From the NCBI GenBank assembly GCA_017402445.1, contig JAFPME010000002.1, positions 62,001 through 126,000 on the forward strand: a stretch of DNA of 64,000 nt. Direction: 5' to 3'. Below are positions 25,733 to 34,093 of this stretch, piece after piece. The notes under the pieces are model-generated. The model made no database searches and was not told the origin of the DNA. It saw only the letters and a program-made list of their open reading frames with translations. Every line of letters starts with the position of its first letter. Positions within the stretch are counted from its first letter, which is position 1. Source of the stretch: Prevotella sp. (GTDB lineage: Bacteria; Bacteroidota; Bacteroidia; Bacteroidales; Bacteroidaceae). Position numbers and translations under genes: made by a program.

Positions 25733-27151
25733 TTAAAGAGCCAGAATCTGCTTTGCTGTGTCATTGTCGGGCTGCAGCTCGATAAGCTTCTGAGCATACT
25801 CCTTCGACTTTGAAGTCTGGTCGTTCTGAATGTAGTAGACAGCCAGATAGTTGTAGCAAGTGGCCAATTTACGAAGATCAGATGCGCTCTTCTCTGCTTT
25901 TGGCTCTACAAGGCTGATGAACTGCTCGTAGTAGGGCTTAGCCTGACCTTTCTTGATGTCGCTGTTGATCTGGTGGTTGATGGCAGCACGCTTGAAGACG
26001 GCATACTCCTTGGCATAGTCGAACTTGTCGGCGATGGTGCCGTAGACCTTGTCGGCCTCGAACAGTGCAGCAGCCACTTCACCCTCGGCAACGTTCTCGG
26101 ACTTGTCGATGTAGATGTCGGCAAGTGTCTCATACTCCTTATAGGTGGCAGCGGTGCCGATGGCATCGATGTACTTGTTGGCGTAGTCGAGAGCCTTGGC
26201 GTGGTCTTTCTTGGCGAGATAGATCTCGGAAGCCGACTTGAAGAAATCGGTCTTCGTGTTGTCCATCTGGAATGCCTTCTCATACTGCGTGATGGCCTCT
26301 TCGAGCTGACCGGCACCCTTCAGGGCATCGCCATAGAACATGTAGTCGTTGGCCTTGATATTCTCGGCTTCCTCGGTGCTGAAATAGCGCTGTGCATCGC
26401 TGATAGCTTCGACGAAGTCGCCCTTCTTCGTAGCAGCATAGTAAGCCATCTTGAAGTAGCTGGCATACTTCGGGTTCTTCTGGATACCGATTCTGGCAAG
26501 CTTCAGAGCCTTATCGTAGTCCTCCAAGCTATAGGCTGTGGTCAGGTAATCATAGAGGATGTAATCGTCAAGGGCCTGATAGTTGGTCACCTTGTCGTAA
26601 TACTCCATAGCGGTCTTCAGACGATCGTTTTGCGAATACATGTAACCGGCAGCAGCATCAACTGGATAGTCGGGCTTTACCTGACGGAGCTTCTCAAGCA
26701 TCTCTACTGCACCATTGGCATCGATTTTCTGATATACGCGTGCGTATTTCACATAACCATTCGTGTTGTTCGGATCGAACATGGTAGCCTGCTGGTACCA
26801 GCTGGCAGCTGTTCCGCCATCATCTTGCACGGCTGCGATGTCACCTTCAAGGATATAACCAGCGGCCTTGTTCTTTCCGACCTTACGGGCAAGAGCAGCA
26901 TAACGCTGTGCCTCTGCCATGTTTCCGGCTTTCATGAATGCCCGACCTAAACCGGCCAATGCATCTGCATCTTTTTTGTAGCTCTTCATGAAGAGCTTCA
27001 CTGCGTCCTTTGTAGCCTTAACATCACCTTTTGCTTCGACGACAGTCTTAGTGATTTCGTCGATCTGTGCCTGCACGGTTGCAGACTGAGCCATAGCTGT
27101 TGCGGAGATGCTGAGCATTGCTCCTGCAACGAAATATTTAATTGCTTTCAT
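25733..27151 (-). CDS. exported tetratricopeptide-repeat protein
   Basis: Protein of 472 residues with a cleavable signal peptide (SISATAMAQ, about residues 14-22) and TPR helices throughout (ALAGLGRAFMKAGNMAEAQRY, AASWYQQATMFDPNNTNGYV, EEAITQYEKAFQMDNTKTDF). It probably acts in the periplasm as a protein-interaction scaffold. It is the last gene of the exbB-exbD-exbD-tonB-pstS-like cluster, 137 bp after the pstS-like gene. This gene order, with TPR and PstS-like genes after TonB, recurs in Bacteroidales, suggesting a role in TonB-dependent uptake or envelope energisation; the exact function is unknown. Confidence 0.85.
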   Translation of the reverse strand: MKAIKYFVAGAMLSISATAMAQSATVQAQIDEITKTVVEAKGDVKATKDAVKLFMKSYKKDADALAGLGRAFMKAGNMAEAQRYAALARKVGKNKAAGYILEGDIAAVQDDGGTAASWYQQATMFDPNNTNGYVKYARVYQKIDANGAVEMLEKLRQVKPDYPVDAAAGYMYSQNDRLKTAMEYYDKVTNYQALDDYILYDYLTTAYSLEDYDKALKLARIGIQKNPKYASYFKMAYYAATKKGDFVEAISDAQRYFSTEEAENIKANDYMFYGDALKGAGQLEEAITQYEKAFQMDNTKTDFFKSASEIYLAKKDHAKALDYANKYIDAIGTAATYKEYETLADIYIDKSENVAEGEVAAALFEADKVYGTIADKFDYAKEYAVFKRAAINHQINSDIKKGQAKPYYEQFISLVEPKAEKSASDLRKLATCYNYLAVYYIQNDQTSKSKEYAQKLIELQPDNDTAKQILAL

Positions 27152-27288
27152 ACTTCTTATGTTTTTAAATTGTTAATACTCTGATTATATTATTCCGCGG
27201 TTTTTGTCTATATGATGACAAATCTTAGAAAAAGTTTAAGAATATAGTGTTTCCGAACAACTTTGTTCGCTTATTGATTCACATTTAA

Positions 27289-28242
27289 TTATTGATTCAC
27301 TTTGACATCGATTACATACGTGTCCATGATGATGGGAAGGATACCTGACTTCTTGATAATGAGCTGTCCTTTGTAGCTCTCAATGAAATGAGCAAAGCCC
27401 CAGGGCAGTCCACGACGCGGGTCGTTGAGCAATGCATAGACAGTCCTAACAATAGGATACCTTCCGTTATAGATGTATGCCTGATAGGGTTGATAACTAT
27501 TTTCAGGCTTAGCTTCTTCCATACGGCTGACATGCATCACGCGCGTATTATTATAAAAGGTAATGTTTGTTGTATCACGTGGATCGTTCAGCCAGTTGCT
27601 ACCGATTATACCAATAGCATTTGGTGTGTCTTGTACATACTGGATGACCTCCTTACTTGTCTTGGTAGCCACAATATTCGGGCTGTTGATGGGTTTTCCA
27701 CCGAGCAGGGAGTCCACACAGAAGTGCACTGTGCTTGACTGTTTGTTATCGAAACAGACAACAATCTCGCCTCGTTTGGAGCCAGGATAGAGATCACTCC
27801 AATTCTTTGCTTCTCCGCTGAGGACTCGAATAACATCCTTCACGGAAATGCAAGAGTCTGTGTTCTGATTATTAATAATGAGCGCCAGTCCATCTTTCGC
27901 CAACGGAATGGCCTTGGGTTGGTGCCCACGAGACTTGAAATTGTCATATTGCTGCTTCGTGAAATCGTGTGAAGCAATTGCAAGACAGACACTGTCACTC
28001 AACAACAAGTTGACAGCTTCAAGCTCATCAGTATATATCGGCGTTACATGAGCATTCCGATAGATACTCTCAAAGACTTCAATTTCTTCGTCAATGATGG
28101 GATGAAAACTTTCGTCACAAGTAAACTGAATGTTACCCGACGAATAGGTATCTGTTCTACCGTTTTTCGGTTTGTCCCCACAAGAGGACAAACCGAAAAT
28201 CAGAGATAATCCTACTATACTGTAGAATAAGTTCTTGTACAT
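27289..28242 (-). CDS. PstS-like phosphate-binding lipoprotein
   Basis: Protein of 317 residues with a lipoprotein signal (LSSC, Cys at about residue 21) and the periplasmic-binding fold of the PstS/ABC phosphate-binding family. Recognisable parts are GNIQFTCDESFHPIIDEEIE (usually the first ligand loop), DGLALIINNQN, SVKDVIRVLSGEAKNWSDLY, and QSSTVHFCVDSLLGG (ligand loop). YPIVRTVYALLN with a following PWGFAHFI is typical of the C-terminal lobe. It is encoded after tonB rather than with PstABC, so it may sense or bind an anion for envelope function instead of serving an ABC transporter. That role is inferred. Confidence 0.8.
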   Translation of the reverse strand: MYKNLFYSIVGLSLIFGLSSCGDKPKNGRTDTYSSGNIQFTCDESFHPIIDEEIEVFESIYRNAHVTPIYTDELEAVNLLLSDSVCLAIASHDFTKQQYDNFKSRGHQPKAIPLAKDGLALIINNQNTDSCISVKDVIRVLSGEAKNWSDLYPGSKRGEIVVCFDNKQSSTVHFCVDSLLGGKPINSPNIVATKTSKEVIQYVQDTPNAIGIIGSNWLNDPRDTTNITFYNNTRVMHVSRMEEAKPENSYQPYQAYIYNGRYPIVRTVYALLNDPRRGLPWGFAHFIESYKGQLIIKKSGILPIIMDTYVIDVKVNQ

Positions 28243-28264
28243 TTACTTATACTTAGCGTCTTAA

Positions 28265-29098
28265 TTACTGAAGTTTGAATTGTACGGGAAGTGTGTACTT
28301 TACACGAACGTTCTGTCCGTTCTGCTTACCAGGAGTCCACTTCGGCATTGACTTAATCACGCGAACAGCCTCCTTGTCAAGGCTCGGGTCGATGCTCTTC
28401 ACGACAGTCACACCTGAAACAGAACCATCCTTCTCCACCACGAACTGACAAACAACGCGTCCCTGGACACCGTTTTCAGCAGCGATTACCGGATACTTGA
28501 TGTTACTGCTCAGCCACTGCATCAGAGCTGCATCGCCACCGGGGAACATAGGTTTCTGTTCTACGACATCGAACACCTTGTTGTCCTCAACGGGCTTCTC
28601 TGGCTCTGGTGGAGGAGCGATTTCTTCCTTAGCCTTCAGCACCTCGCCACCAACTTCATCGTTACCTTCGACGGTGAAAGCACCTACGGCCTCCTTAGAG
28701 TCCTCGACCTTCTTCAGGTCAATCTCGTCCTCTTCCTTCACCTCATTATCTTTCTTAATGACAGGTGCGGTGAATTTGATTGAGCTCTTCACCTTCTCGA
28801 CAACCTTTTCAGGCTCAATCTTTGGCTGCTCTACTTTCTCCACTTTCTTAGCCTTTTTAGCTTCCTGGATCATAGAGAGCTCCATTTCCTGAGTGTTAGC
28901 AACAGCTTGTTGCTCCTGAATGAAGTTGATCAGCTTGATACCTAACAATCCAACTACAGCAAGCAGCAATACGGCCAGCATAGCATAAATATTTCGCTTG
29001 GAAGTGCCCTTACGGAGTACATAAGCTCCATAGGACTTGTTTCTTCCTTCGAAGACGAGGTCGGCCCATTCATTGGACACCAAATCTATTTTTGCCAT
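28265..29098 (-). CDS. tonB: TonB energy-transducing protein
   Basis: Protein of 277 residues. A short cytoplasmic start contains WADLVFEGRNKSYGAYVLR, typical of Bacteroidota TonB. One membrane helix follows (about residues 38-58, AMLAVLLLAVVGLLGIKLI), then a long Lys/Glu/Pro-rich periplasmic spacer (KIEPEKVVEKV, APPPEPEKPVEDN). The C-terminal TonB domain (about 190-277: KPMFPGGDAALMQWLSSNIK, YPVIAAENGVQGRVV, MPKWTPGKQNGQNVRVKYTL) contacts the TonB box of outer-membrane receptors. It is the fourth gene of the exbB-exbD-exbD-tonB cluster and should energise receptors such as those at 4411 and 22209. Confidence 0.93.
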   Translation of the reverse strand: MAKIDLVSNEWADLVFEGRNKSYGAYVLRKGTSKRNIYAMLAVLLLAVVGLLGIKLINFIQEQQAVANTQEMELSMIQEAKKAKKVEKVEQPKIEPEKVVEKVKSSIKFTAPVIKKDNEVKEEDEIDLKKVEDSKEAVGAFTVEGNDEVGGEVLKAKEEIAPPPEPEKPVEDNKVFDVVEQKPMFPGGDAALMQWLSSNIKYPVIAAENGVQGRVVCQFVVEKDGSVSGVTVVKSIDPSLDKEAVRVIKSMPKWTPGKQNGQNVRVKYTLPVQFKLQ

Positions 29099-29127
29099 TG
29101 TCTTTTCCTTTCTTTAATATTACCGTA

Positions 29128-29787
29128 TTACTTGATACCGCGCTTGTCAAGCAGAGCCTGATCGTCTTCATTGATCTTGTCGATCACATAGGTACCAATG
29201 CTGCATATAGCCATTTCATCGAGAGCATCGACCATATTCTTGTAAGAAGCCTCGTCAGTGCACTTAATGATGATAGTCATTGTAGGCACTTTTGCGTCAC
29301 CGCCGTAGTCTGCCAGTTCACCTTTCTTGATCTTCGTGAGCTCACGATCGTAGATACTGTCAGGATATTGGGCGGGATTAGCGAGTTTCTTCTTGTCCAA
29401 CTCAATCTTAGCAGCCATGATATCAGCCACAGGAGTAGAGCCGTCTTCCGTTCTGTGCTCGATGAGCACCTTGCGGATGCCTTCTCTTCCCCACGATGTT
29501 TCTTTCAGGCAGTTGGGATCTTCGTAGTTAGGAATACCGTCCACGTGGTAGATCTTGTCATTTCCGCACACATAGAGTGTAACGGTCTGTGAAGCCTTGG
29601 CCGCGTTACGGTCCTGGTCGGAGATATTCTTATCGTTACTCGGCATGGTCAAGTTCATCGTCTGAGGTTTAGACAGAGACGTACAGAGCATGAAGAAAGT
29701 GATAAGAAGCATCATCATATCCACCATCGGCGTGAAGTCCACGCGGGTGTTGAATTTTTTCTGCTTACTTGCTTTTTGCTTTGCCAT
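29128..29787 (-). CDS. exbD: ExbD/TolR biopolymer transport protein (second copy)
   Basis: Protein of 219 residues. The N-terminus has a basic stretch then VDFTPMVDMMMLLITFFML, with the membrane helix and the conserved Asp that carries protons in ExbD. A periplasmic domain of about 170 residues follows (YVCGNDKIYHVDGIPNYEDP, VPTMTIIIKCTDEASYKNMV), longer than in Enterobacteria. It lies 4 bp downstream of the other exbD and 29 bp upstream of tonB. Tandem exbD genes are common in Bacteroidota, where two ExbD-type subunits are thought to serve one ExbB pentamer. Confidence 0.9.
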   Translation of the reverse strand: MAKQKASKQKKFNTRVDFTPMVDMMMLLITFFMLCTSLSKPQTMNLTMPSNDKNISDQDRNAAKASQTVTLYVCGNDKIYHVDGIPNYEDPNCLKETSWGREGIRKVLIEHRTEDGSTPVADIMAAKIELDKKKLANPAQYPDSIYDRELTKIKKGELADYGGDAKVPTMTIIIKCTDEASYKNMVDALDEMAICSIGTYVIDKINEDDQALLDKRGIK

Positions 29788-29791
29788 AACT

Positions 29792-30406
29792 TTAATCCTC
29801 CGCTGATTTGAGAGATGTGATCAGAAAGTAGCGGTTCTCGCTCATATCCTGAAGCTCCGACATCATCTTCTTGATGACTTTGTACGGAGTATCCTGGTCA
29901 GCCTTGATGGCAATCTTCATTTCAGAGCCATTGGCTGTGCGAGCAGACTCCACCCATGTCTGGAATTCACTCATCTTACCGTCAATACTGTCAGTCGGGA
30001 TGCCACGAGAAGCCTGATACTCGTTCAGTTTCTCTACGTCCTGATTGAGGAAATCACTAAGCTCCTGCATAGGGACACCGACATTAGCCGAGCTGCGTCC
30101 CTTCTCGAGCTGCTTTGCGTTCAGCGCAACGCCATACTGGGCTGCCATGTCGCTGATCAAGGCCTCCATTTTACCCGGAGTTTCCATTCCGAGGAAAATC
30201 TTACCCGTCTTGTCGACCAAGACGGAAAGGACGTTTTCCTCTGGCACCTTGATTTCAGATACCGACGAAGGAGCGTTGACGCGCACTGCTTCATTCTTCA
30301 CGAACGTTGAAGTCAACATGAAGAAGGTCAGCAGAAGCACCATGACGTCGCTCATCGGGGTCATGTCAATCCAGACGTCCGCTTTCTTAATTTTTACTTT
30401 ACCCAT
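29792..30406 (-). CDS. exbD: ExbD/TolR biopolymer transport protein (first copy)
   Basis: Protein of 204 residues. The N-terminal segment VWIDMTPMSDVMVLLLTFFM gives the membrane helix and conserved Asp of the ExbD proton channel. The periplasmic part is about 160 residues (EENVLSVLVDKTGKIFLGME, EMKIAIKADQDTPYKVIKKM) and ends in NRYFLITSLKSAED. It differs clearly from the neighbouring exbD copy, so the pair is an old duplication. It is the second gene of the operon, 31 bp after exbB. Confidence 0.9.
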   Translation of the reverse strand: MGKVKIKKADVWIDMTPMSDVMVLLLTFFMLTSTFVKNEAVRVNAPSSVSEIKVPEENVLSVLVDKTGKIFLGMETPGKMEALISDMAAQYGVALNAKQLEKGRSSANVGVPMQELSDFLNQDVEKLNEYQASRGIPTDSIDGKMSEFQTWVESARTANGSEMKIAIKADQDTPYKVIKKMMSELQDMSENRYFLITSLKSAED

Positions 30407-30437
30407 AATGATAAATGTTTAAAAGGGTTAGCAAAAA

Positions 30438-31274
30438 TTAAGCCTCATCCGTATGGTTTGCTTCGTAAGTCTGGGCAATTGTGTAACCAACTTCGTCGAG
30501 GGCGTATGTCAGCTTATCGATCTTGTTAGAATAGTAGTTGTAAGCAACTACGGCGAACCAAGATGTCAAGATACCAGATGCTGTGTTCACAAGAGCCTCA
30601 GAAATACCTTCAGACAGAGCGAGAGAGTCACCACCGCCACCAGAAGCCAGAGCAGCGAATGAACGAATCATACCTACGACCGTACCGAACAGAGCGGTGA
30701 GGGTACCCAGTGTAACGATAGTAGCAAGAATCGGCATGTTCATCTGCAGAGTCGGCATCTCGAGCTGAGTTGCTTCCTCGTGAGCCTGCTGAATCTTAGC
30801 GACCTTCTGTGAAGTCTTCATGCCAGGAGTAGCCTCCATCTCTTTGTAAGCACGCAGAGAAGCGCCTACCACGTTAGCAACAGTACCGCGCTGGTCGTCG
30901 CAGAGCTTCTGAGCCTTTGCGAAGTCGTTAGCTGCGAGAGCTGCCTTGATGCTGGAAACGAACTTGGGGAGCTTGCCCTTACCGAAAGCGGTGCGCAGAG
31001 CGAGGAAGCGCTCAACGCTGAGAGCGATAACAGTGAACAGCAAAGTGATGATGACCGGCACAACGATACCACCTTTGTAGATAAGACCGAGGATGCTGCC
31101 GTCCTTAACTGCGTTCTCAGGATTGCCGTCGATGAAGTTTGCGGGGTTACCCATTACAAACTTGTAAACGCAGCATGCTGCAATAAAACATGCAACGATA
31201 ATCCAAATCGCTGCCTGAACTCCCTGGAAGCCCTGAGATTTTTTGGGGGCTGCCTTAGCTTGTGTAGTTGCCAT
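30438..31274 (-). CDS. exbB: ExbB/TolQ/MotA-family proton channel protein
   Basis: Protein of 278 residues with three membrane helices: about 20-42 (VQAAIWIIVACFIAACCVYK), a second at about 70-92 (IVVPVIITLLFTVIALSVER) and a long third pair including LATIVTLGTLTALFGTVVGM. The conserved ExbB signature (GTLTALFGTVVGMIRSFAAL, then ISEALVNTASGI) is present. ExbB forms the pentameric inner-membrane ring around ExbD that turns proton motive force into TonB movement. The N-terminus is Lys/Ala/Gln-rich, as in other Bacteroidota ExbB. It is the first gene of the cluster, with a -7 element about 120 bp upstream. Confidence 0.93.
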   Translation of the reverse strand: MATTQAKAAPKKSQGFQGVQAAIWIIVACFIAACCVYKFVMGNPANFIDGNPENAVKDGSILGLIYKGGIVVPVIITLLFTVIALSVERFLALRTAFGKGKLPKFVSSIKAALAANDFAKAQKLCDDQRGTVANVVGASLRAYKEMEATPGMKTSQKVAKIQQAHEEATQLEMPTLQMNMPILATIVTLGTLTALFGTVVGMIRSFAALASGGGGDSLALSEGISEALVNTASGILTSWFAVVAYNYYSNKIDKLTYALDEVGYTIAQTYEANHTDEA

Positions 31275-31392
31275 AATTTTTTGTTTTAATTTTTAGTTAT
31301 TAATAAATTAAGTAATAAAAATCCGTTTTCAATGGTTTCAATTCTCGCAACATTTTGACCCGTTTTGCAACCTGTTTTTTAAATAGACTTCG

Positions 31393-31400
31393 CAAAGATA
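31393..31400 (-). promoter_or_regulatory. -7 element upstream of exbB
   Basis: On the minus strand TATCTTTG fits TAnnTTTG. No TTG is seen at the -33 distance. It gives a leader of about 110 nt before the exbB ATG. Confidence 0.45.
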
Positions 31401-31499
31401 ACAATTTATGAGGAACTATCGCGGTATTTAAGGACTTTTAACAACGATAATCTGCAAAATTCTATCTCGAAAGCCTTGGTTTGCACTTCAGCATTGCCG

Positions 31500-32693
31500 T
31501 CAGGACAGTTTTGCGAGGCACGTTTTGATGCGTTTCATGGCCTCCCTGATGTTGTCGTCGCTCGTGGCGTAGCTCATCCGGAAGCAATCTGGGTCGCCGA
31601 AAGCGTCGCCACCGACGGTAGCCACATGCCCTTCTTCGAGCAGGAACATGGCCAGGTCGGACGAATTGTTCACAGTACGCTTGCCGTCGCTCTTTCCGTA
31701 AAAGCTGCTGCACTTCGGGAAGAGGTAGAAAGCACCCTGCGGCACATTCACTTCCAGCCCCGGTATCTCGCGTGCCAGTCCGACGATGAGGTCGCGACGG
31801 CGTTCGAAAGCTTTCCGCATTTCTTCGACGCAAGTTTGCGAAGCCACGTATGCCTGCTCGGCCGCCTTCTGGCTGACGGAGCAAGGTCCGCTTGTATATT
31901 GTCCCTGCAGTTTATTACATCCTTTGATAATCCATTCTGGAGCTGCCATAAAGCCGATGCGCCAGCCTGTCATGGCGTAAGCCTTGCTGACACCGTTGAC
32001 GACGATTGTGTGCTCCTTCATTCCGGGGAAAGCAGCCATGCTGGCATGCTTGCCGGTATAGTTGATATGCTCGTAGATTTCGTCTGCGAGGACAAAGACA
32101 TCCTCATGTCTGAGAATCACTTCTGCCAGCGCTTTCAGCTCATCTTCTGTGTACACGCTGCCTGTCGGGTTGCTCGGCGAGCAGAGAATCAGCATGCGCG
32201 TCTTCGGAGTAATGGCATTTTCCAACTGTTCAGGAGTCATTTTGAAATCCTGCTCGAAGCCAGCCTTCACGATAACGGGCGTGCCGCCGGCCAGTTTCAC
32301 CATCTGCGGATAGCTCACCCAGTAGGGAGCCGGTATAATCACCTCGTCGCCGTCGTCCACCAATGCCATGACGGCATTGCAGACACACTGTTTGGCTCCG
32401 TTGCTCACCAGTATCTCGCCGTCAGCATAGTCGAGGCCGTTCTCGTTCCTGAGCTTGGCGACGATGGCCTTTCTCAGTTCCGGGTATCCTGGAACAGGTG
32501 AATATCTCGAGTAATTGTTGTCTACGGCTTCCTTCGCAGCCTCTTTGATATGATCGGGAGTGTTGAAATCCGGTTCCCCGACACTCATGTTGATGACATC
32601 AATGCCCTGAGCCTTCATCTCACTGCTTTTTTGTGACATGGCCAAAGTGGCCGAAGGGGCTAAGCGATTTAAACGGTTAGAGAGTCTTGACAT
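31500..32693 (-). CDS. aspC: aspartate aminotransferase, class I PLP-dependent
   Basis: Protein of 397 residues, cytoplasmic, fold type I aminotransferase. Visible hallmarks are the N-terminal MSVGEPDFNTPDHI (substrate loop), RYSPVPGYPELRKAI, APYWVSYPQM, the PLP-ring contact SPSNPTGSVY, DEIYEHINY (Asp binds the PLP nitrogen), the PLP-lysine segment VNGVSKAYAMTGWRIGF, and C-terminal DCFRMSYATS with the Arg that binds the substrate carboxylate. This matches the 1b subgroup of aspartate aminotransferases, though specificity for other amino acids cannot be excluded. It has its own -7 element upstream, separate from ribBA. Confidence 0.9.
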   Translation of the reverse strand: MSRLSNRLNRLAPSATLAMSQKSSEMKAQGIDVINMSVGEPDFNTPDHIKEAAKEAVDNNYSRYSPVPGYPELRKAIVAKLRNENGLDYADGEILVSNGAKQCVCNAVMALVDDGDEVIIPAPYWVSYPQMVKLAGGTPVIVKAGFEQDFKMTPEQLENAITPKTRMLILCSPSNPTGSVYTEDELKALAEVILRHEDVFVLADEIYEHINYTGKHASMAAFPGMKEHTIVVNGVSKAYAMTGWRIGFMAAPEWIIKGCNKLQGQYTSGPCSVSQKAAEQAYVASQTCVEEMRKAFERRRDLIVGLAREIPGLEVNVPQGAFYLFPKCSSFYGKSDGKRTVNNSSDLAMFLLEEGHVATVGGDAFGDPDCFRMSYATSDDNIREAMKRIKTCLAKLS

Positions 32694-32719
32694 TATTTAT
32701 TATTGATGTTTATCTTGTG

Positions 32720-32727
32720 CAAAAGTA
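32720..32727 (-). promoter_or_regulatory. -7 element of the aminotransferase gene
   Basis: On the minus strand TACTTTTG, 27 bp before the ATG at 32693, fits TAnnTTTG. No clear -33 TTG is seen. Confidence 0.5.
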
Positions 32728-32862
32728 AGCATTTTATTTTTTATAACGAAAAAAAAGTGCCATTATTTCGTAAAGTTCTGACAAAAAGCTTCAATTATTA
32801 CTGTTTGACGAGACATCGGCGACATCCTGTCACCCAGCGGCACAGCTTCCCCTCCCCTCTTT

Positions 32863-34071
32863 TCAAAGGTGGAGCGTATGTCCCATGCGCTCTTTCTTCG
32901 TCTGCAGGTAGTGCAGGTTGTAGGCATTGGGCGTCACTTCGATGGGAATGTTCTCTACGATTTCCAGACCGTATGCTTCCAGGCCGACGCGCTTTACGGG
33001 GTTGTTGGTGAGCAGACGCATCTTCTGCACGCCCAGCTTGCGCAGGATCTGCGCCCCGCAGCCGTAGTCGCGCTCGTCGGGTTTGAACCCTAAATGAACG
33101 TTGGCCTCCACCGTGTCGAGTCCTTCCTCCTGCAGTTTATACGCGGCAATCTTGTTCATCAGACCGATGCCGCGGCCTTCCTGCTGAATGTACACGACAA
33201 CTCCTTTGCCTTCCTTGTCGATCATCTGCATGGCTTTGTGCAGCTGTTCGCCGCAATCGCAGCGCAAGCTTCCCAGAATGTCACCTGTTGCACACGACGA
33301 ATGCACGCGCACCATGATGGGTTCGTTCTCTTCCCACTCGCCTTTCCGCAGTGCGAAGTGCTCCAGACCGTTGCTTACCTGACGGAAAGGTATCAGATGG
33401 AAGTGTCCATAAGCCGTCGGCATGTCCACCTCCTGGCCCATTTCCACAAGCGAATCCTTCTTCAGCCGATAGGCAATGAGGTCCTTGATTGTGATGAGCT
33501 TCAACCCGTGCTCCTGCGCGAAAGCCATCAGCTGCGGCATGCGGGCCATGGTTCCGTCCTCGTTCATGATTTCAATGAGCGCACCGGCTGGCTGCAGACC
33601 GGCCAGACGGCACAGGTCGATGGCGGCCTCGGTGTGCCCGCTGCGCTTCAGGACTCCGTTTTCCTGAGCATAGAGCGGATTGATGTGTCCCGGACGTCCG
33701 AAGGTCTGGGGCAGCGAAGTGGGGTCGGCCAGCGCCCGTATGGTGGCGGCCCTGTCGTGAGCAGACACACCCGTGGTGCATCCTTCGAGCTTGTCGACAG
33801 TCACCGTGAAGGGAGTACCCAGCAGCGAGGTGTTGTCTGCCACCTGATGTGCCAGCCCCAGCTCCTCGCAACGGCTCATGGTGAGCGGCGCGCAGAGCAG
33901 TCCGCGTGCGTTCTTCAACATGAAGTTCACCATGTCGGGGGTTATTTTCTCAGCAGCACAGATCAAGTCGCCTTCATTTTCGCGGTCTTCATCGTCAACT
34001 ACGATGACAAACTTTCCATCCCTGAAATCCTTGACGGCTTCATCGATAGTGCTGAGTTGATAGTTTACCAT
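32863..34071 (-). CDS. ribBA: bifunctional DHBP synthase / GTP cyclohydrolase II
   Basis: Protein of 402 residues joining the two entry enzymes of riboflavin synthesis. The RibB half (about residues 1-205) makes 3,4-dihydroxy-2-butanone 4-phosphate from ribulose 5-phosphate; its acidic metal loop [16 protein letters not shown], the [12 protein letters not shown] region and [17 protein letters not shown] are present. The RibA half (about 206-402) converts GTP to the pyrimidine precursor; it shows zinc-ligand cysteines in [20 protein letters not shown] and the catalytic stretch [16 protein letters not shown]. It lies 22 bp downstream of lptF/G on the same strand. I see no FMN riboswitch before it, which fits its position inside an operon. 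Confidence 0.95.
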   Translation of the reverse strand: MVNYQLSTIDEAVKDFRDGKFVIVVDDEDRENEGDLICAAEKITPDMVNFMLKNARGLLCAPLTMSRCEELGLAHQVADNTSLLGTPFTVTVDKLEGCTTGVSAHDRAATIRALADPTSLPQTFGRPGHINPLYAQENGVLKRSGHTEAAIDLCRLAGLQPAGALIEIMNEDGTMARMPQLMAFAQEHGLKLITIKDLIAYRLKKDSLVEMGQEVDMPTAYGHFHLIPFRQVSNGLEHFALRKGEWEENEPIMVRVHSSCATGDILGSLRCDCGEQLHKAMQMIDKEGKGVVVYIQQEGRGIGLMNKIAAYKLQEEGLDTVEANVHLGFKPDERDYGCGAQILRKLGVQKMRLLTNNPVKRVGLEAYGLEIVENIPIEVTPNAYNLHYLQTKKERMGHTLHL

Positions 34072-34093
34072 AATTCGTTTCCTTTATACCTTA

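Noticed and set aside
34072..34093. FMN riboswitch before ribBA
   Set aside because: Only 22 bp separate ribBA from lptF/G, too short for the aptamer, and no conserved aptamer segments were seen.
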